Made by a program: the position numbers and the translations under genes
Shown here: positions 1-8,718 of the stretch, one piece after another
Numbering within the stretch: the first letter of the stretch is position 1
Layout of the letters: every line of letters starts with the position of its first letter
The notes under the pieces: model-generated
What the model was told of the DNA's origin: nothing
What the model saw: the letters and a program-made list of their open reading frames with translations, nothing else
Databases searched by the model: none
Origin: Niallia endozanthoxylica
GTDB taxonomy: Bacteria > Bacillota > Bacilli > Bacillales > Cytobacillaceae
DNA length: 64,000 nucleotides
NCBI RefSeq assembly: GCF_008710145.1
Contig: NZ_VYKL01000018.1
Span: 62,001 to 126,000, forward strand
Direction: 5' to 3'

Positions 1-354
1 CCCGCCTATAATGAAATCGTTCTTGTCACAAGTGATGAAACGCTGGAGAAGGAAAAAGATGCCATTCAAGCCTTTTGGAAAGCAGCTAATAAAGGCTATC
101 AGTTTATGAAAGAAAATCCAGATGAGGCACTTACAATTCTGTTAGACAATCAAGATCAAGCGAACTTTCCATTGGAAGAGATAATTGAGAAGGAAAGCCT
201 TCAAGTATTATTGCCAAAAATGGAAGGAGAAGGGGCTGCTTTTGGGTCTCAAGACGAACAATCATGGGATGAAGTGGCACATTGGCTGAAGGAGACAGGA
301 TTAATCAGCACTATACCTGAGGCTGGCGACATGATGGTGAATATAGAAGAATAA
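1..354 (+). CDS. ABC transporter substrate-binding protein, C-terminal part (cut by window edge)
   Basis: The reading frame is open from base 1 and ends with TAA at 352-354, so only the last 117 residues are present and the start lies outside the window. The visible part has the helical C-terminal lobe pattern (AIQAFWKAANKGYQFMKENP, then PDEALTILL) of NMT1/THI5-like solute-binding proteins, the family of ThiY, which binds pyrimidine precursors of thiamine outside the cell for an ABC importer. The ligand cannot be told from this fragment; sulfonate- or taurine-binding relatives share the fold. A strong terminator follows at once, so it is the last gene of its operon. Confidence 0.6.
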   Translation, partial: PAYNEIVLVTSDETLEKEKDAIQAFWKAANKGYQFMKENPDEALTILLDNQDQANFPLEEIIEKESLQVLLPKMEGEGAAFGSQDEQSWDEVAHWLKETGLISTIPEAGDMMVNIEE

Positions 355-361
355 TAAAGGT

Positions 362-403
362 AAAACACCTATTTTCTATTGTAAAGAAAATAGGTGTTTT
401 TAC
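362..403 (+). terminator. Rho-independent terminator
   Basis: Perfect 16-bp inverted repeat (362-377 with 385-400) around a 7-nt loop, ending in a T run. It closes the substrate-binding protein operon. Confidence 0.85.
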
Positions 404-567
404 GTTTACCATAACGGATTGAAAGTACCTAAAAGATTGATTAACCAAATTGAAATCATACATTCTCTCTTCTAAACAAAAATGAGTAATTAAATCAGTA
501 TTTTAGGATAAGCATATCCAAATGGGAAAACCTATCTTAGTAACTTATTTATTGGGGGTAGTTAGTT

Positions 568-1425
568 ATGTATTTCTACAAAGAAGATCTTATTAATATC
601 ATCGTTCCGGACAAACCAGATCCTGCAGCAGCTAAGGTGCTTCAAGAAGCATTGGGTGGCAGATTTGGAGAAATGCGTACGATGATGCAATTTTTCTTTC
701 AAAGCTCTAACTTCCGAGGTAACGCCAAACCGTTTCGTGATCTTATCCGTGGCATCTTTCTTGAAGAAATCAGCCATGTGGAGCTCGTACAAACGACTAT
801 TAATCAGCTTTTGAATGGATCCGGTGAAGAAGCAGTCGGTGCAGGAGGAAGCACCGGTGCTCCTTTAGAAGACGCTGTTAAAGAACATGCAAACCCACAT
901 CACTATATTATGGGTGCACAAAGTTCTCTGCCAGTAGATGCTGGCGGTAATCCCTGGAATGGTAACTATGTATACAATCATGGAAACTTAGTCGCCGATT
1001 TACTAGATAACGTTGTATTAGAATCGACAGGAGTACTGCAAAAAACGCGTATTTATGAAATGAGTTCAAACAAAACTTTTAGAGAAACATTAGCCTTTCT
1101 AATCGTACGTGATAATGCTCATCAAAATGCCTTTGCAAAGGCTTTAGAGACTCTTGGGGTCAATTGGGGCAAGATTTTCCCTGTACCAAATTATGACATC
1201 AATAAATATCCAGAATGCCGTAAATATGTAGAAATGGGCTTCCACAATGCCCAATTTAATTTTAGATTGGATGAAACGCTGATGGGTCAAATATTCCAAG
1301 GCGAATCACCAAGCAGAGATGACGGTAATCTGGAGGTTGTTCCCCCACCAACTGGATATCCAGTTCCAATCCTTCCTGAAATGCCGAATGAACATAGTCC
1401 TGGTCTTCATGATTTAAATTCTTAA
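568..1425 (+). CDS. Manganese catalase family protein
   Basis: 285 residues, the usual size of dimanganese (non-heme) catalases, which disproportionate hydrogen peroxide in the cytoplasm. The N-terminal ferritin-like four-helix core carries the expected metal ligands: Glu in GGRFGEMRTMMQ, EEISHVE (Glu and His), then a later E plus DNAHQNAF (His). The C-terminal tail rich in Pro and acidic residues (VVPPPTGYPVP) is typical of the Bacillus YdbD-like group. Start chosen at ATG 568, with GGGGGT 7-8 bases upstream. It stands alone and is followed by a terminator. The Bacillus homologue belongs to the SigB general stress response, but no clear SigB promoter was recognised here. Confidence 0.9.
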   Translation: MYFYKEDLINIIVPDKPDPAAAKVLQEALGGRFGEMRTMMQFFFQSSNFRGNAKPFRDLIRGIFLEEISHVELVQTTINQLLNGSGEEAVGAGGSTGAPLEDAVKEHANPHHYIMGAQSSLPVDAGGNPWNGNYVYNHGNLVADLLDNVVLESTGVLQKTRIYEMSSNKTFRETLAFLIVRDNAHQNAFAKALETLGVNWGKIFPVPNYDINKYPECRKYVEMGFHNAQFNFRLDETLMGQIFQGESPSRDDGNLEVVPPPTGYPVPILPEMPNEHSPGLHDLNS

Positions 1426-1435
1426 TATTGTTACG

Positions 1436-1470
1436 AAAAAGGATGTGCCACGTGTACAATCCTTTTTTAC
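1436..1470 (+). terminator. Rho-independent terminator after Mn catalase
   Basis: Inverted repeat AAAAAGGAT (1436-1444) with ATCCTTTTT (1459-1467), running into T-rich sequence. Confidence 0.65.
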
Positions 1471-1565
1471 TATTTTTTCGATTCTTTTTAATCTAAATGT
1501 TTTTCCTCATTTTGGTTATACTACAAGATAAAAACGAATAAGGAAATCTTCTTGGAGTTGATTGA

Positions 1566-2054
1566 ATGGCTGCAAAATTCGGAGTCCCACAAAATAATAT
1601 GAGTCAAAAAAATCTTTCTCGTAACCTATGGTCTGGATTCTTATTTGGAATAGGGTTAGTAGCATTTATTGATGAAGCTGTTTTTCATCAACTTTTGCAT
1701 TGGCACCATTTTTACGACAAATCGACTACGTCTATTGGTTTAATTTCAGATGGTTTTTTTCATGCGTTTAGCTGGTTTGCCACCATCGGGTCATTATTTA
1801 TGTTTGCTGAACTGAAGAAATTTCAAGCACTGTGGATTACTAGATGGGTAGGAGGGATGCTTCTCGGAGGAGGTATCTTTCAGCTTTACGACGGGACTAT
1901 TCAGCACAAGTTGATGAAATTACATCAGATTCGGTATAACGTGGATATTCTCCCATATGACTTAACTTGGAATATCCTTTCTATTCTAATGGTTGCTGCA
2001 GGTATGATTCTTATCAAAAAGAAAAATGAGGCTGTCACACATGAGCATCCATAA
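1566..2054 (+). CDS. DUF2243 domain membrane protein
   Basis: 162 residues with four hydrophobic segments (about 20-42, 63-80, 92-108, 133-150) separated by short loops. The first segment carries the DUF2243 signature GxGLVAFIDEAVFHQLLHWHHFYD, with several conserved His residues that could bind metal or heme. The function of the family is unknown. The next gene, a CtaG-type protein, starts inside its last codons, so the two are very probably translated together. DUF2243 genes are often found beside this CtaG-like gene, which suggests a shared role near the respiratory chain; that is inference. Confidence 0.85.
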   Translation: MAAKFGVPQNNMSQKNLSRNLWSGFLFGIGLVAFIDEAVFHQLLHWHHFYDKSTTSIGLISDGFFHAFSWFATIGSLFMFAELKKFQALWITRWVGGMLLGGGIFQLYDGTIQHKLMKLHQIRYNVDILPYDLTWNILSILMVAAGMILIKKKNEAVTHEHP

Positions 2055-2895
2055 TCACATTCAACATGAAAAAGGTATGCATCCCTATCAATTAAATGGA
2101 GAAGCATTCGAGGTTTTTATAGGATTGTTCTTTGTTCTAATCATTATTATTTATCTTATGGCTGCAGCTGTATCAAGCTGCTGTTATAAGAAATGGCCGC
2201 TCTATCGATCTATTTATTGGTTGATTGGGGTATGTTGTACAGCTGCAGTATGCATTGGACCGCTAGCAAACCTTTCTCATTACGATTTTAAAGCTCATAT
2301 GCTGAGTCATTTACTGTTTGGAATGGCTGCACCGCTCTTTCTCGTCCTATCGTCACCCATGACTCTATTGTTAAGAACACTCAAAGTATCGGAAGCTAGA
2401 CGTCTGTCAAGGATACTAAAAAGCAGGTATATTCGTTTTATTACAGATCCGATTGTTGTTTCCATCCTGAATATTGGAGGATTGTGGATTCTTTATACAA
2501 CTGATTTATTTGCGATGATACATGATAGTCCTTTGATTCATTTTATGATTCATGTCCATGTATTTTTAGCAGGCTATTTTTTTATCTTATCCATGATTGG
2601 CATCGAGCCGACACCCCATAGAACTAGCTTTCTCTATCGAGCTTGTGTTCTCTTAATTGCTTTGGCATTTCACGGTATCTTATCAAAATATATTTATGTC
2701 CATCCGCCGTTAGGAGTTCCTGCCGTAGATGCAGAGATAGGAGCGATGTTGATGTACTACGGCGGGGATGCGATAGATGCCGTGATTATTTATATCCTCT
2801 GTTATCAGTGGTACAAAGCAAGTCGGACGCATAGATTCTTTACAGCGAACAACTTTAAACAATCGAGGATTAGTGTAAGAAGAGAAGAAATCTAA
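2041..2895 (+). CDS. Cytochrome c oxidase assembly protein, CtaG (caa3_CtaG) family
   Basis: 284 residues, almost wholly membrane-embedded (about seven segments). It matches the caa3_CtaG family: conserved histidines in HPYQLNGEAF, SHYDFKAHMLSHLLFGM, HFMIHVHVFLAGY and FHGILSKYIY. In B. subtilis CtaG is needed for CtaA/CtaB-independent maturation of the caa3 oxidase, probably at the copper step. ATG 2041 is preferred to ATG 2026 because the GAGG site lies 9 bases before it. The start overlaps the DUF2243 stop by 14 bases. No oxidase genes lie nearby, so this may be an orphan paralogue. Confidence 0.85.
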   Translation: MSIHNHIQHEKGMHPYQLNGEAFEVFIGLFFVLIIIIYLMAAAVSSCCYKKWPLYRSIYWLIGVCCTAAVCIGPLANLSHYDFKAHMLSHLLFGMAAPLFLVLSSPMTLLLRTLKVSEARRLSRILKSRYIRFITDPIVVSILNIGGLWILYTTDLFAMIHDSPLIHFMIHVHVFLAGYFFILSMIGIEPTPHRTSFLYRACVLLIALAFHGILSKYIYVHPPLGVPAVDAEIGAMLMYYGGDAIDAVIIYILCYQWYKASRTHRFFTANNFKQSRISVRREEI

Positions 2896-2897
2896 AA

Positions 2898-2935
2898 GGG
2901 GCAAGTATCTTGGTTTTACTATCGGATACTGCCCC
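2898..2935. terminator. Hairpin between convergent genes
   Basis: GGGGC (2898-2902) pairs GCCCC (2931-2935) and AGTATC (2904-2909) pairs GATACT (2925-2930), with one bulged A. It sits between two convergent genes. The T tract is weak on the plus side and only four U on the minus side. Confidence 0.5.
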
Positions 2936-2961
2936 ATTCATAAAATGAATATAATACACTT

Positions 2962-3321
2962 TTACTGCATCATTTGATTCAATTCAGAAATGCACTCTTG
3001 CACCAGTGTTACTCCCTGACTCATCGCTGCGCCGCCTCCAAATGCGGCAGTAACCCCAACAGCTTCAAGTATTTCCTGCTCTGTACAACCCTGGTCTAAA
3101 CAGCCTTTTATATGGTAAATGATACAATACTCATCCTGTGCATGGAGACTTATGCCTAAGGCGATTAATTGCTTTTCCTTTTGAGTCAGGGCGCCTGCTT
3201 TAAAGCATTCCTGCGTAAACTCATTAAATTTACTTGCAAATTCAGGCATTTTTTGTGTAAACACACCAAGGCCTTCTTTGTATTTCAACAATGCGGATTC
3301 TGTAGAGTTTCCAGCCTCCAT
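2962..3321 (-). CDS. Carboxymuconolactone decarboxylase (AhpD-like) family protein
   Basis: 119 residues forming one CMD domain. The helix [22 protein letters not shown] followed by IIYH gives the family's active-site C-x3-H, here with one Cys only; AhpD proper has CxxC, so peroxidase-reductase activity like AhpD is unlikely. The second half ([20 protein letters not shown]) is the usual second helical hairpin. Such proteins are often antioxidant or gamma-carboxymuconolactone decarboxylase paralogues. It stands alone on the minus strand. Confidence 0.85.
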   Translation of the reverse strand: MEAGNSTESALLKYKEGLGVFTQKMPEFASKFNEFTQECFKAGALTQKEKQLIALGISLHAQDEYCIIYHIKGCLDQGCTEQEILEAVGVTAAFGGGAAMSQGVTLVQECISELNQMMQ

Positions 3322-3530
3322 TTTTTCAGCTCCATTCCTAAAATTTATTGATTGACCAAAGTTATTATTAGCTATATAGAAAGGATTAAACGACCAATTT
3401 ATTGGATAAAAATTGGCTGCAACTTCACTCCTTTACCATTTACAAGTAAACATAATTACAGGAATCCAAGGCAAAATTTTAATAATGTAAACCATAACAG
3501 AAAGTAATCAATAGAGGAAAAGGTGATGGA

Positions 3531-3809
3531 ATGGATCTAACCAACGAAAATCAAGCTTATCAAGCTGGAGATATCGTGTACGTTTTCTATCGAAACCCGC
3601 ATACCCAGGATGTGGCTAATATACAAGCAGCAGCCGTTGTCAATAACCCTGAGAAACCAGGAGAATTGGCTTTATTTTTATACGAGACTTATTATCCCTT
3701 AACAGAGGAAACAGCCATATATAAAACGGAAGCAGAAGCGAATCAAGCCTATCAGTACTATTATGGGGATTCAGAGGGGATGTGGAATGATGAATCCTTT
3801 TACTCCTAA
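3531..3809 (+). CDS. splA: SplA, transcriptional regulator of the spl operon
   Basis: 92 residues, slightly longer than B. subtilis SplA (79). It has the SplA pattern YQAGDIVYVFYRNPHTQDVANIQ followed by LYETYYPLTEETAIYKTEAEA. SplA is a TRAP-like small protein that lowers expression of splAB in the developing spore. ATG 3531 has AAAGGTG just before it. Its 3' end overlaps the start of splB by 23 bases in another frame, so the two are coupled. Confidence 0.85.
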   Translation: MDLTNENQAYQAGDIVYVFYRNPHTQDVANIQAAAVVNNPEKPGELALFLYETYYPLTEETAIYKTEAEANQAYQYYYGDSEGMWNDESFYS

Positions 3810-4815
3810 GCTAGTCTATTTTGAACCGAAAGCATTGGAATATCCTTTGGGCTTAGAACTGAAGGAGAAATTTGAAAAGATGGATGTGGAAATACGATAT
3901 ACAACCTCGCATAATCAGGTGAGAAATTTACCAGGTGACACGGACCTGCAGAAATACCGGGTGGCGAAATCAACACTCGTTGTTGGCATTCGAAAAACAC
4001 TTAAATTTGACACATCAAAGCCTTCTGCAGAATACGCCATTCCATTTGCTACTGGATGCATGGGCCATTGTCATTATTGTTATCTGCAAACCACAATGGG
4101 GAGTAAACCATATATTCGGACCTATGTGAATGTGGAGGAAATATTAGAGACTGCCGATAAATATATGGCAGAGCGGGCCCCTGAAGTGACGAGATTTGAG
4201 GCAGCCTGTACCTCGGATATCGTCGGGATTGATCATTTGACCCATACGTTAAAAAGAGCCATCGAGCATTTTGCAGAGTCTGAATATGGAAAGCTGCGGT
4301 TTGTGACGAAATTTCATCATGTTGACCATTTACTTGATGCCAAACACAACGGCAAAACAAGATTTCGTTTTAGCGTTAATGCCGATTATGTTATTAAAAA
4401 CTTCGAGCCGGGAACATCACCACTGGCAAAACGGATTGAAGCAGCAGGCAAAGTTGCCCGTGCCGGATATCCGTTAGGCTTTATTGTCGCACCTATTTAT
4501 ATGCATGAAGGATGGGAGGAAGGATACTATCATATGTTTGAACGATTAGATGCCGAACTCCCCACTGATGCAAGAGATGATATAACCTTTGAATTTATTC
4601 AGCATCGTTTTACAAAACCGGCAAAAAGAGTCATCGAGAAAAATTATCCGATGACGAAACTAGAGTTAGATGAAGAGAAACGTAGATATAAATGGGGAAA
4701 GTATGGAATCGGTAAATATATCTATCAAAAAGAAGAAGAGGAAGATTTGAAAAGTAAGCTTTTCACTTATATGGAGAAATTTTTCCCTAATGCTAAGTTA
4801 GAGTACTTCACTTAG
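3787..4815 (+). CDS. splB: Spore photoproduct lyase, radical SAM enzyme
   Basis: Repairs the thymine dimer 5-thyminyl-5,6-dihydrothymine (spore photoproduct) in germinating spores by radical SAM chemistry. The cluster motif GCMGHCHYC puts Cys at 91, 95 and 98, and the catalytic Cys of EAACTSDIVG is residue 141, exactly the B. subtilis numbering when ATG 3787 is the start. AGAGGGGA lies just upstream of 3787. A longer version from 3763 would lack a ribosome site. Length 342 fits the family and the sequence is close to B. subtilis SplB over its whole length. It forms an operon with splA; in B. subtilis the operon is transcribed in the forespore by SigG. Confidence 0.97.
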   Translation: MMNPFTPKLVYFEPKALEYPLGLELKEKFEKMDVEIRYTTSHNQVRNLPGDTDLQKYRVAKSTLVVGIRKTLKFDTSKPSAEYAIPFATGCMGHCHYCYLQTTMGSKPYIRTYVNVEEILETADKYMAERAPEVTRFEAACTSDIVGIDHLTHTLKRAIEHFAESEYGKLRFVTKFHHVDHLLDAKHNGKTRFRFSVNADYVIKNFEPGTSPLAKRIEAAGKVARAGYPLGFIVAPIYMHEGWEEGYYHMFERLDAELPTDARDDITFEFIQHRFTKPAKRVIEKNYPMTKLELDEEKRRYKWGKYGIGKYIYQKEEEEDLKSKLFTYMEKFFPNAKLEYFT

Positions 4816-4920
4816 GAAGTAATGGTAGCAGAATCATTAACTTTGGATAGTTCCTTTTTTGAGGGTAACACTAATAACGGTGATAAAACACCAACTAACT
4901 TCGGGCAGGGGGAAGCTTCT

Positions 4921-5094
4921 ATGAATATTCGTGAAGGACTTATTCCAACAGCTTTAGGTTCAGCCGTTACCGCTACAGGATATGCTTTAAAGCAAAAACG
5001 CGGAACCAATAAAATGATTGCCAATACGGTATTTGGGTTTGGATTAGCCCATATGGTATTGGGAGTTATCGACCTTGCCACACATCGTCGTTAG
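4921..5094 (+). CDS. Small conserved hydrophobic protein (57 aa)
   Basis: 57 residues from ATG 4921, chosen because AGGGGGAA ends 6 bases before it; the longer frame from 4822 has no ribosome site. The protein has two hydrophobic helices (LIPTALGSAVTATGYAL and ANTVFGFGLAHMVLGVIDL) joined by a Lys/Arg-rich turn, so it is probably a small two-span membrane protein. Similar small proteins occur in many Bacillus genomes with unreliable labels; the function is unknown. It lies 100 bases after splB without a terminator between and may share its transcript. Confidence 0.7.
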   Translation: MNIREGLIPTALGSAVTATGYALKQKRGTNKMIANTVFGFGLAHMVLGVIDLATHRR

Positions 5095-5105
5095 AAATAA
5101 TATGG

Positions 5106-5146
5106 GAAGGTTGAGCAGGACATGAGTAGGCTCAGCCTTCTTTTGA
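5106..5146 (+). terminator. Rho-independent terminator
   Basis: GAAGGTTGAG (5106-5115) pairs with CTCAGCCTTC (5131-5140) with one G-U pair, followed by TTTT. Confidence 0.8.
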
Positions 5147-5315
5147 AAATTTGAAAAAATTCAATAATAACTCCCTATATTACAAGTTGATTCCTCTGCT
5201 CTTTAATATCTCTCCACCATTACAAAGCTCGAATAATTTACTGTTAAAATAAGGATAATAACGATAAATGCATTGATTTCAAAAACTAATGGTTAAGGCA
5301 GTATTGGAGGGACAT

Positions 5316-6323
5316 ATGGAAAAAAGCAATCATATCGAACTAAACTCAGCTGAAATTGCCAATCTTTGGACCCAATACATAAATGACAGCTCCTCAATAT
5401 GTATTCTTTCACATTCCATTGAAAAGGCGGAAGACGAGGAAACTAAGAATATACTTGAATTTGCTGTTATGCTTGCAAAAAGACATATCGAGAAAATTAC
5501 AGAGTTTTTTAATAGAGAAAATTTTCCTATTCCTAAAGGTTTTACATTAGAAGAAGATGTGAATATCAATGCGCCTCCTCTTTTTACAGATACATTTATG
5601 CTCATTTACATGCATGTGATGACCTTACTTGGATTAACGGGATATGCCGGTGCAATAGCTACTTCAGCCCGAGAGGATCAAATTAATTATTTTATTGAAT
5701 GTAATCAGGAAACAATGGAACTATATAAACGGACTGCAAGTTTAATGCTAAAGAAAGGGATTTATAGCAAACCGCCTCGAATTAATCCACCAACCGAAGT
5801 AGATTATGTGGGTAATGAAAGTTATTTAACAGGTTGGTTTGGTAAAAAGCGGCCTTTAAATGTTGCGGAAATCAGCGGTGTCAGCTTTAACATGGTAAAG
5901 GTGATTGTCAAAGTTGTATTGGAAATCGGCTTTGCACAGGTTTGTCAAAATAATGAAGTGAAAAAATACTTCCAAAGAGGAAAAAAAATATGTGAGAAAC
6001 AATTTGGTATACTCTCCAAGCTATTAACCAAGGATGAATTAGCTTCTCCCGCTTCCTGGGTTTCTGAAGTAACGAGTTCAACAGTACCTCCCTTTTCCGA
6101 TAAATTAATGTTAAATCACATTGTTATTTTAGTTGCTGCTGCTGTTGGTTATTTCGGAGCAGGTGCATCTGTTTCACAAAGAAGGGATCTTGCCTTAGAA
6201 TATACACGTCTAATGGCAGAAGTAGCTTTATATGCCGAGGACGGAGCACAGCTTTTAATTAAGAATCGCTGGCTGGAGCAGCCTCCATTAGCAACTGACC
6301 GTGAAAGTTTAGCAAAGACGTAA
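5316..6323 (+). CDS. DUF3231 family protein (ferritin-like duplicated fold)
   Basis: 335 residues. The two halves resemble each other: each begins with a start like LNSAEIANLW or LNVAEISGVS and contains an FTDTFMLIYMHVMTLLGLTGYAGAI-type or FSDKLMLNHIVILVAAAVGYFGAG-type segment. This internal duplication is the hallmark of DUF3231 proteins, which are common in Bacillus, often several per genome, and are thought to have a ferritin-like fold. Function unknown. ATG 5316 is chosen over ATG 5289 because GGAGGG lies 4 bases before it. The next gene starts 16 bases downstream, so the pair is probably an operon. Confidence 0.85.
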   Translation: MEKSNHIELNSAEIANLWTQYINDSSSICILSHSIEKAEDEETKNILEFAVMLAKRHIEKITEFFNRENFPIPKGFTLEEDVNINAPPLFTDTFMLIYMHVMTLLGLTGYAGAIATSAREDQINYFIECNQETMELYKRTASLMLKKGIYSKPPRINPPTEVDYVGNESYLTGWFGKKRPLNVAEISGVSFNMVKVIVKVVLEIGFAQVCQNNEVKKYFQRGKKICEKQFGILSKLLTKDELASPASWVSEVTSSTVPPFSDKLMLNHIVILVAAAVGYFGAGASVSQRRDLALEYTRLMAEVALYAEDGAQLLIKNRWLEQPPLATDRESLAKT

Positions 6324-6339
6324 TAATGTGGAGCCGCCT

Positions 6340-6819
6340 ATGACAAAGGATAAAGAGAAAATATTAGAAAATATTTTATGGAGCATTGCATTACCAGGCT
6401 TTCCTCAGCTCTTAAACAGACAATATCTAAAAGGATTTGGATTTATTGCTCTTGAAATCATCATAAATGTTCAAGCAAAATTTAATTACGCCATTCTTCT
6501 TAGTTTTCATGGAGAGGTAAAACAAGCATTAGAAGTGACGAATTTTCAATGGCTCATGTTTTATCCTTGTTTGTATTTCTATGCCATGTGGGATGCCTAT
6601 AAAGCAGCAGGAAAACAATCATCTTTTATGTATCTGCCATTTGTTTTCTCGGCCTATTTTGTGACAGTGGGGTTGATATTTTCGCCAAAGATAACGATAT
6701 TTGGAAAACTTTTGGGACCTGTTTGGCTGCCTATGCTATTTGTCATACCTGGAGTACTAGTTGGATTTATCATTAAAATACTTCTCCAGTTCATCTTCAA
6801 AAAATCACTTTCAACCTAA
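6340..6819 (+). CDS. Membrane protein of unknown function
   Basis: 159 residues. Start at ATG 6340, preceded by GTGGAG 6 bases away; a GTG at 6328 lacks a site. The N-terminal ILWSIALPGFPQLLNRQYLKGF resembles the beginning of small TM2-like or DUF-type Bacillus membrane proteins that have a Pro-Gly-x-x-Gln-x-x-N turn after the first helix. At least four hydrophobic segments follow. No enzyme motif is visible. It lies directly behind the DUF3231 gene, probably in the same operon. Confidence 0.7.
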   Translation: MTKDKEKILENILWSIALPGFPQLLNRQYLKGFGFIALEIIINVQAKFNYAILLSFHGEVKQALEVTNFQWLMFYPCLYFYAMWDAYKAAGKQSSFMYLPFVFSAYFVTVGLIFSPKITIFGKLLGPVWLPMLFVIPGVLVGFIIKILLQFIFKKSLST

Positions 6820-6827
6820 TAACCATA

Positions 6828-6858
6828 AAGGGCCCTCAAACAAAAAGGGTCTTTTTGT
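6828..6858 (+). terminator. Rho-independent terminator
   Basis: AAAGGGCCCT pairs imperfectly with AGGGTCTTT (one bulge), followed by a T run; ends the DUF3231 operon. Confidence 0.65.
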
Positions 6859-7087
6859 CATGCTTTCCAAATAAACCATAAAAAAATATCCTTCAATGGA
6901 TTACGATGAAGAACATTTTTTTGTTTATTTAGAGTGATTCTGATAATCTTTCTACTCTTATTCGAAAATCTAGTATTTTTTGTATTACTTTTAGTATATT
7001 GCTAATATACTGACATAAATAGAATGCTTTAATGTTAACTGCAGCATAACATGGATGTGATTAATAATAAAAAAGGGGGGAGACTTC

Positions 7088-7792
7088 GTGGATAATTACT
7101 ATAATAAACAACAATTACTGTCTGAATTTAGATGCATGATTCAATTTATTGAAATTACATTCAAAGGGGCTCGTTTAGAACAAACAACGATAAAAATCCC
7201 GAGAGAACTGTTACAAGGAACACAAAATAAGGGGTTAGGGGACAAGCTGAAAGCAACCTATCCACTATTTCATGAGGACTTCTCTAAATATACCAAACCA
7301 GTAAAGGAAGAGGTTGATAAATGCAGGTCAAAGTTCACGCGTGTGCTATCAAAAAAGTATGGACGGGTCATGCTTGTAAAGGAAAAAGCTGAATTTGAAA
7401 AAGTAGTCCAAGCAATCCGTGATAAGATTGAACAATATAAAGAAGAGGTTAGTCATATCTTAAATCTGCAGATTGAAAAAACAAAACAAGAATTAATTGA
7501 GTATTTTACCCCCATACTGATGGAACAACCACCAGATCAGCTGCTGCAGTTAAATAATGAAAGAATAGAAGAAGAGGATGTCAAAACGTATATTGAATGG
7601 CTCCTTGGAAAGGAATTCCCGACAGCCGAGCAAATCCTGAAACGTGTTGAATTTTATCATGTCTTTAAAGATGTTACATTGCAAAATCTGCAGGATGAGC
7701 AGTTTTACCAGGATATCGAAAAAGCGTTTAAACGAGATCAGATGTATTGGCCCCATCAAAAACAAATACAAGCAGAACTATACCTAGCTTAA
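7088..7792 (+). CDS. Hypothetical protein with coiled-coil region
   Basis: 234 residues from GTG 7088, preceded by a GGGGGGA site 7 bases away. Soluble and highly charged. An N-terminal segment (IQFIEITFKGARLEQTTIKIPREL) looks like a beta-rich lead-in, then residues about 75-145 are long Lys/Glu-rich helices likely to be coiled-coil, and a C-terminal helical part ends in DQMYWPHQKQIQAELYLA. I do not recognise the family. It is alone between terminators, with a 230-base AT-rich leader and no obvious partner. Confidence 0.6.
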   Translation: MDNYYNKQQLLSEFRCMIQFIEITFKGARLEQTTIKIPRELLQGTQNKGLGDKLKATYPLFHEDFSKYTKPVKEEVDKCRSKFTRVLSKKYGRVMLVKEKAEFEKVVQAIRDKIEQYKEEVSHILNLQIEKTKQELIEYFTPILMEQPPDQLLQLNNERIEEEDVKTYIEWLLGKEFPTAEQILKRVEFYHVFKDVTLQNLQDEQFYQDIEKAFKRDQMYWPHQKQIQAELYLA

Positions 7793-7823
7793 ATGAAACC
7801 ATCATAATCATCAGATTGAGTGT

Positions 7824-7857
7824 AAAAAAGAAGTATGGATTACCGTACTTCTTTTTT
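7824..7857. terminator. Bidirectional Rho-independent terminator
   Basis: Perfect 12-bp stem AAAAAAGAAGTA (7824-7835) with TACTTCTTTTTT (7846-7857), extendable by three pairs; A-run on one side and T-run on the other. Serves the convergent genes on both sides. Confidence 0.85.
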
Positions 7858-7871
7858 ATTCACAGCGCTAT

Positions 7872-8489
7872 TTACCCCCAAAGCTCAACAATTCCTTGAT
7901 ATCCGAAATACAAACCGAATATGATTAATGATGCACCTGAAATGATAGAGATTGTTTTAAGGGTATTTAGTGTGAGATATCTCCGCAGACCAGTTGTCAA
8001 GGCTGCAACAAAAATATCCCAAAGAGCCAGTCCAAGAAAAATCATCAAACTATATAGCAACAGGAATTGAGTATCATATATTTGAGCGGTTTTAGCTAAG
8101 ACCGAACCGTAGATTCCTAACCAAAAGAGAACTGACAAGGGACTGGTGATTGACATGAAGAAACCTATAAGAAAACTTTTTAATAATGAAGCCTTCTCTC
8201 TATGGTAGGAGAGATTGATATTGTTTATACTCATCATACTTTCTATGCCTGTATAGATTAAAACAAAGCCTCCAAAAAGCCATAAAAAGATCTGGACGAT
8301 AGGAATGACTAAAAAATTAACTAATCCTAAATAGACCATCAGCATAAAAATACCGTCCGCAAACATAGAACCTGCACCTACAATCCATGCATGCAAGAAT
8401 CCATTCTTTATTCCTTTATCTAATCGGGCTGAATTAACAGGACCTATTGGTGCTGCTAAAGTAAAGCCTAGTATAATGTAACTAAACAT
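7872..8489 (-). CDS. LysE/RhtB family amino-acid exporter
   Basis: 205 residues with six hydrophobic segments. It has the LysE family start, a short helix with AAPIGPVNSARLDKGIKNGF, and the later SITSPLSVLFWLGIYG helix with its conserved Pro. The family exports basic amino acids, threonine, homoserine or related metabolites; the substrate is not predictable here (closest in style to B. subtilis YrhP). The start is odd: AGGAGGGTGA lies 21 bases upstream of ATG 8489, too far. An in-frame CTG at 8504 has ideal spacing and may be the true start. Confidence 0.85.
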   Translation of the reverse strand: MFSYIILGFTLAAPIGPVNSARLDKGIKNGFLHAWIVGAGSMFADGIFMLMVYLGLVNFLVIPIVQIFLWLFGGFVLIYTGIESMMSINNINLSYHREKASLLKSFLIGFFMSITSPLSVLFWLGIYGSVLAKTAQIYDTQFLLLYSLMIFLGLALWDIFVAALTTGLRRYLTLNTLKTISIISGASLIIFGLYFGYQGIVELWG

Positions 8490-8718
8490 AATACTGAAAT
8501 TCAGAAAAATTCACCCTCCTTAAAAAAGCAGTCAACTTGTACATCTTATGAGAACTAATCCAGATAGAGTCCAAATTTTTTATGTAGAATAAAATTTGAA
8601 AGTGGATTCCTTTCCTGTTCTTATATCACAGAAAAGGAAGGGGAAGAGGGAGAATAAATATTACAGCCTGGGGAATGCTACTAGATAGTTTGTTAAATAT
8701 TTTCTAGGGGTGCATTCT

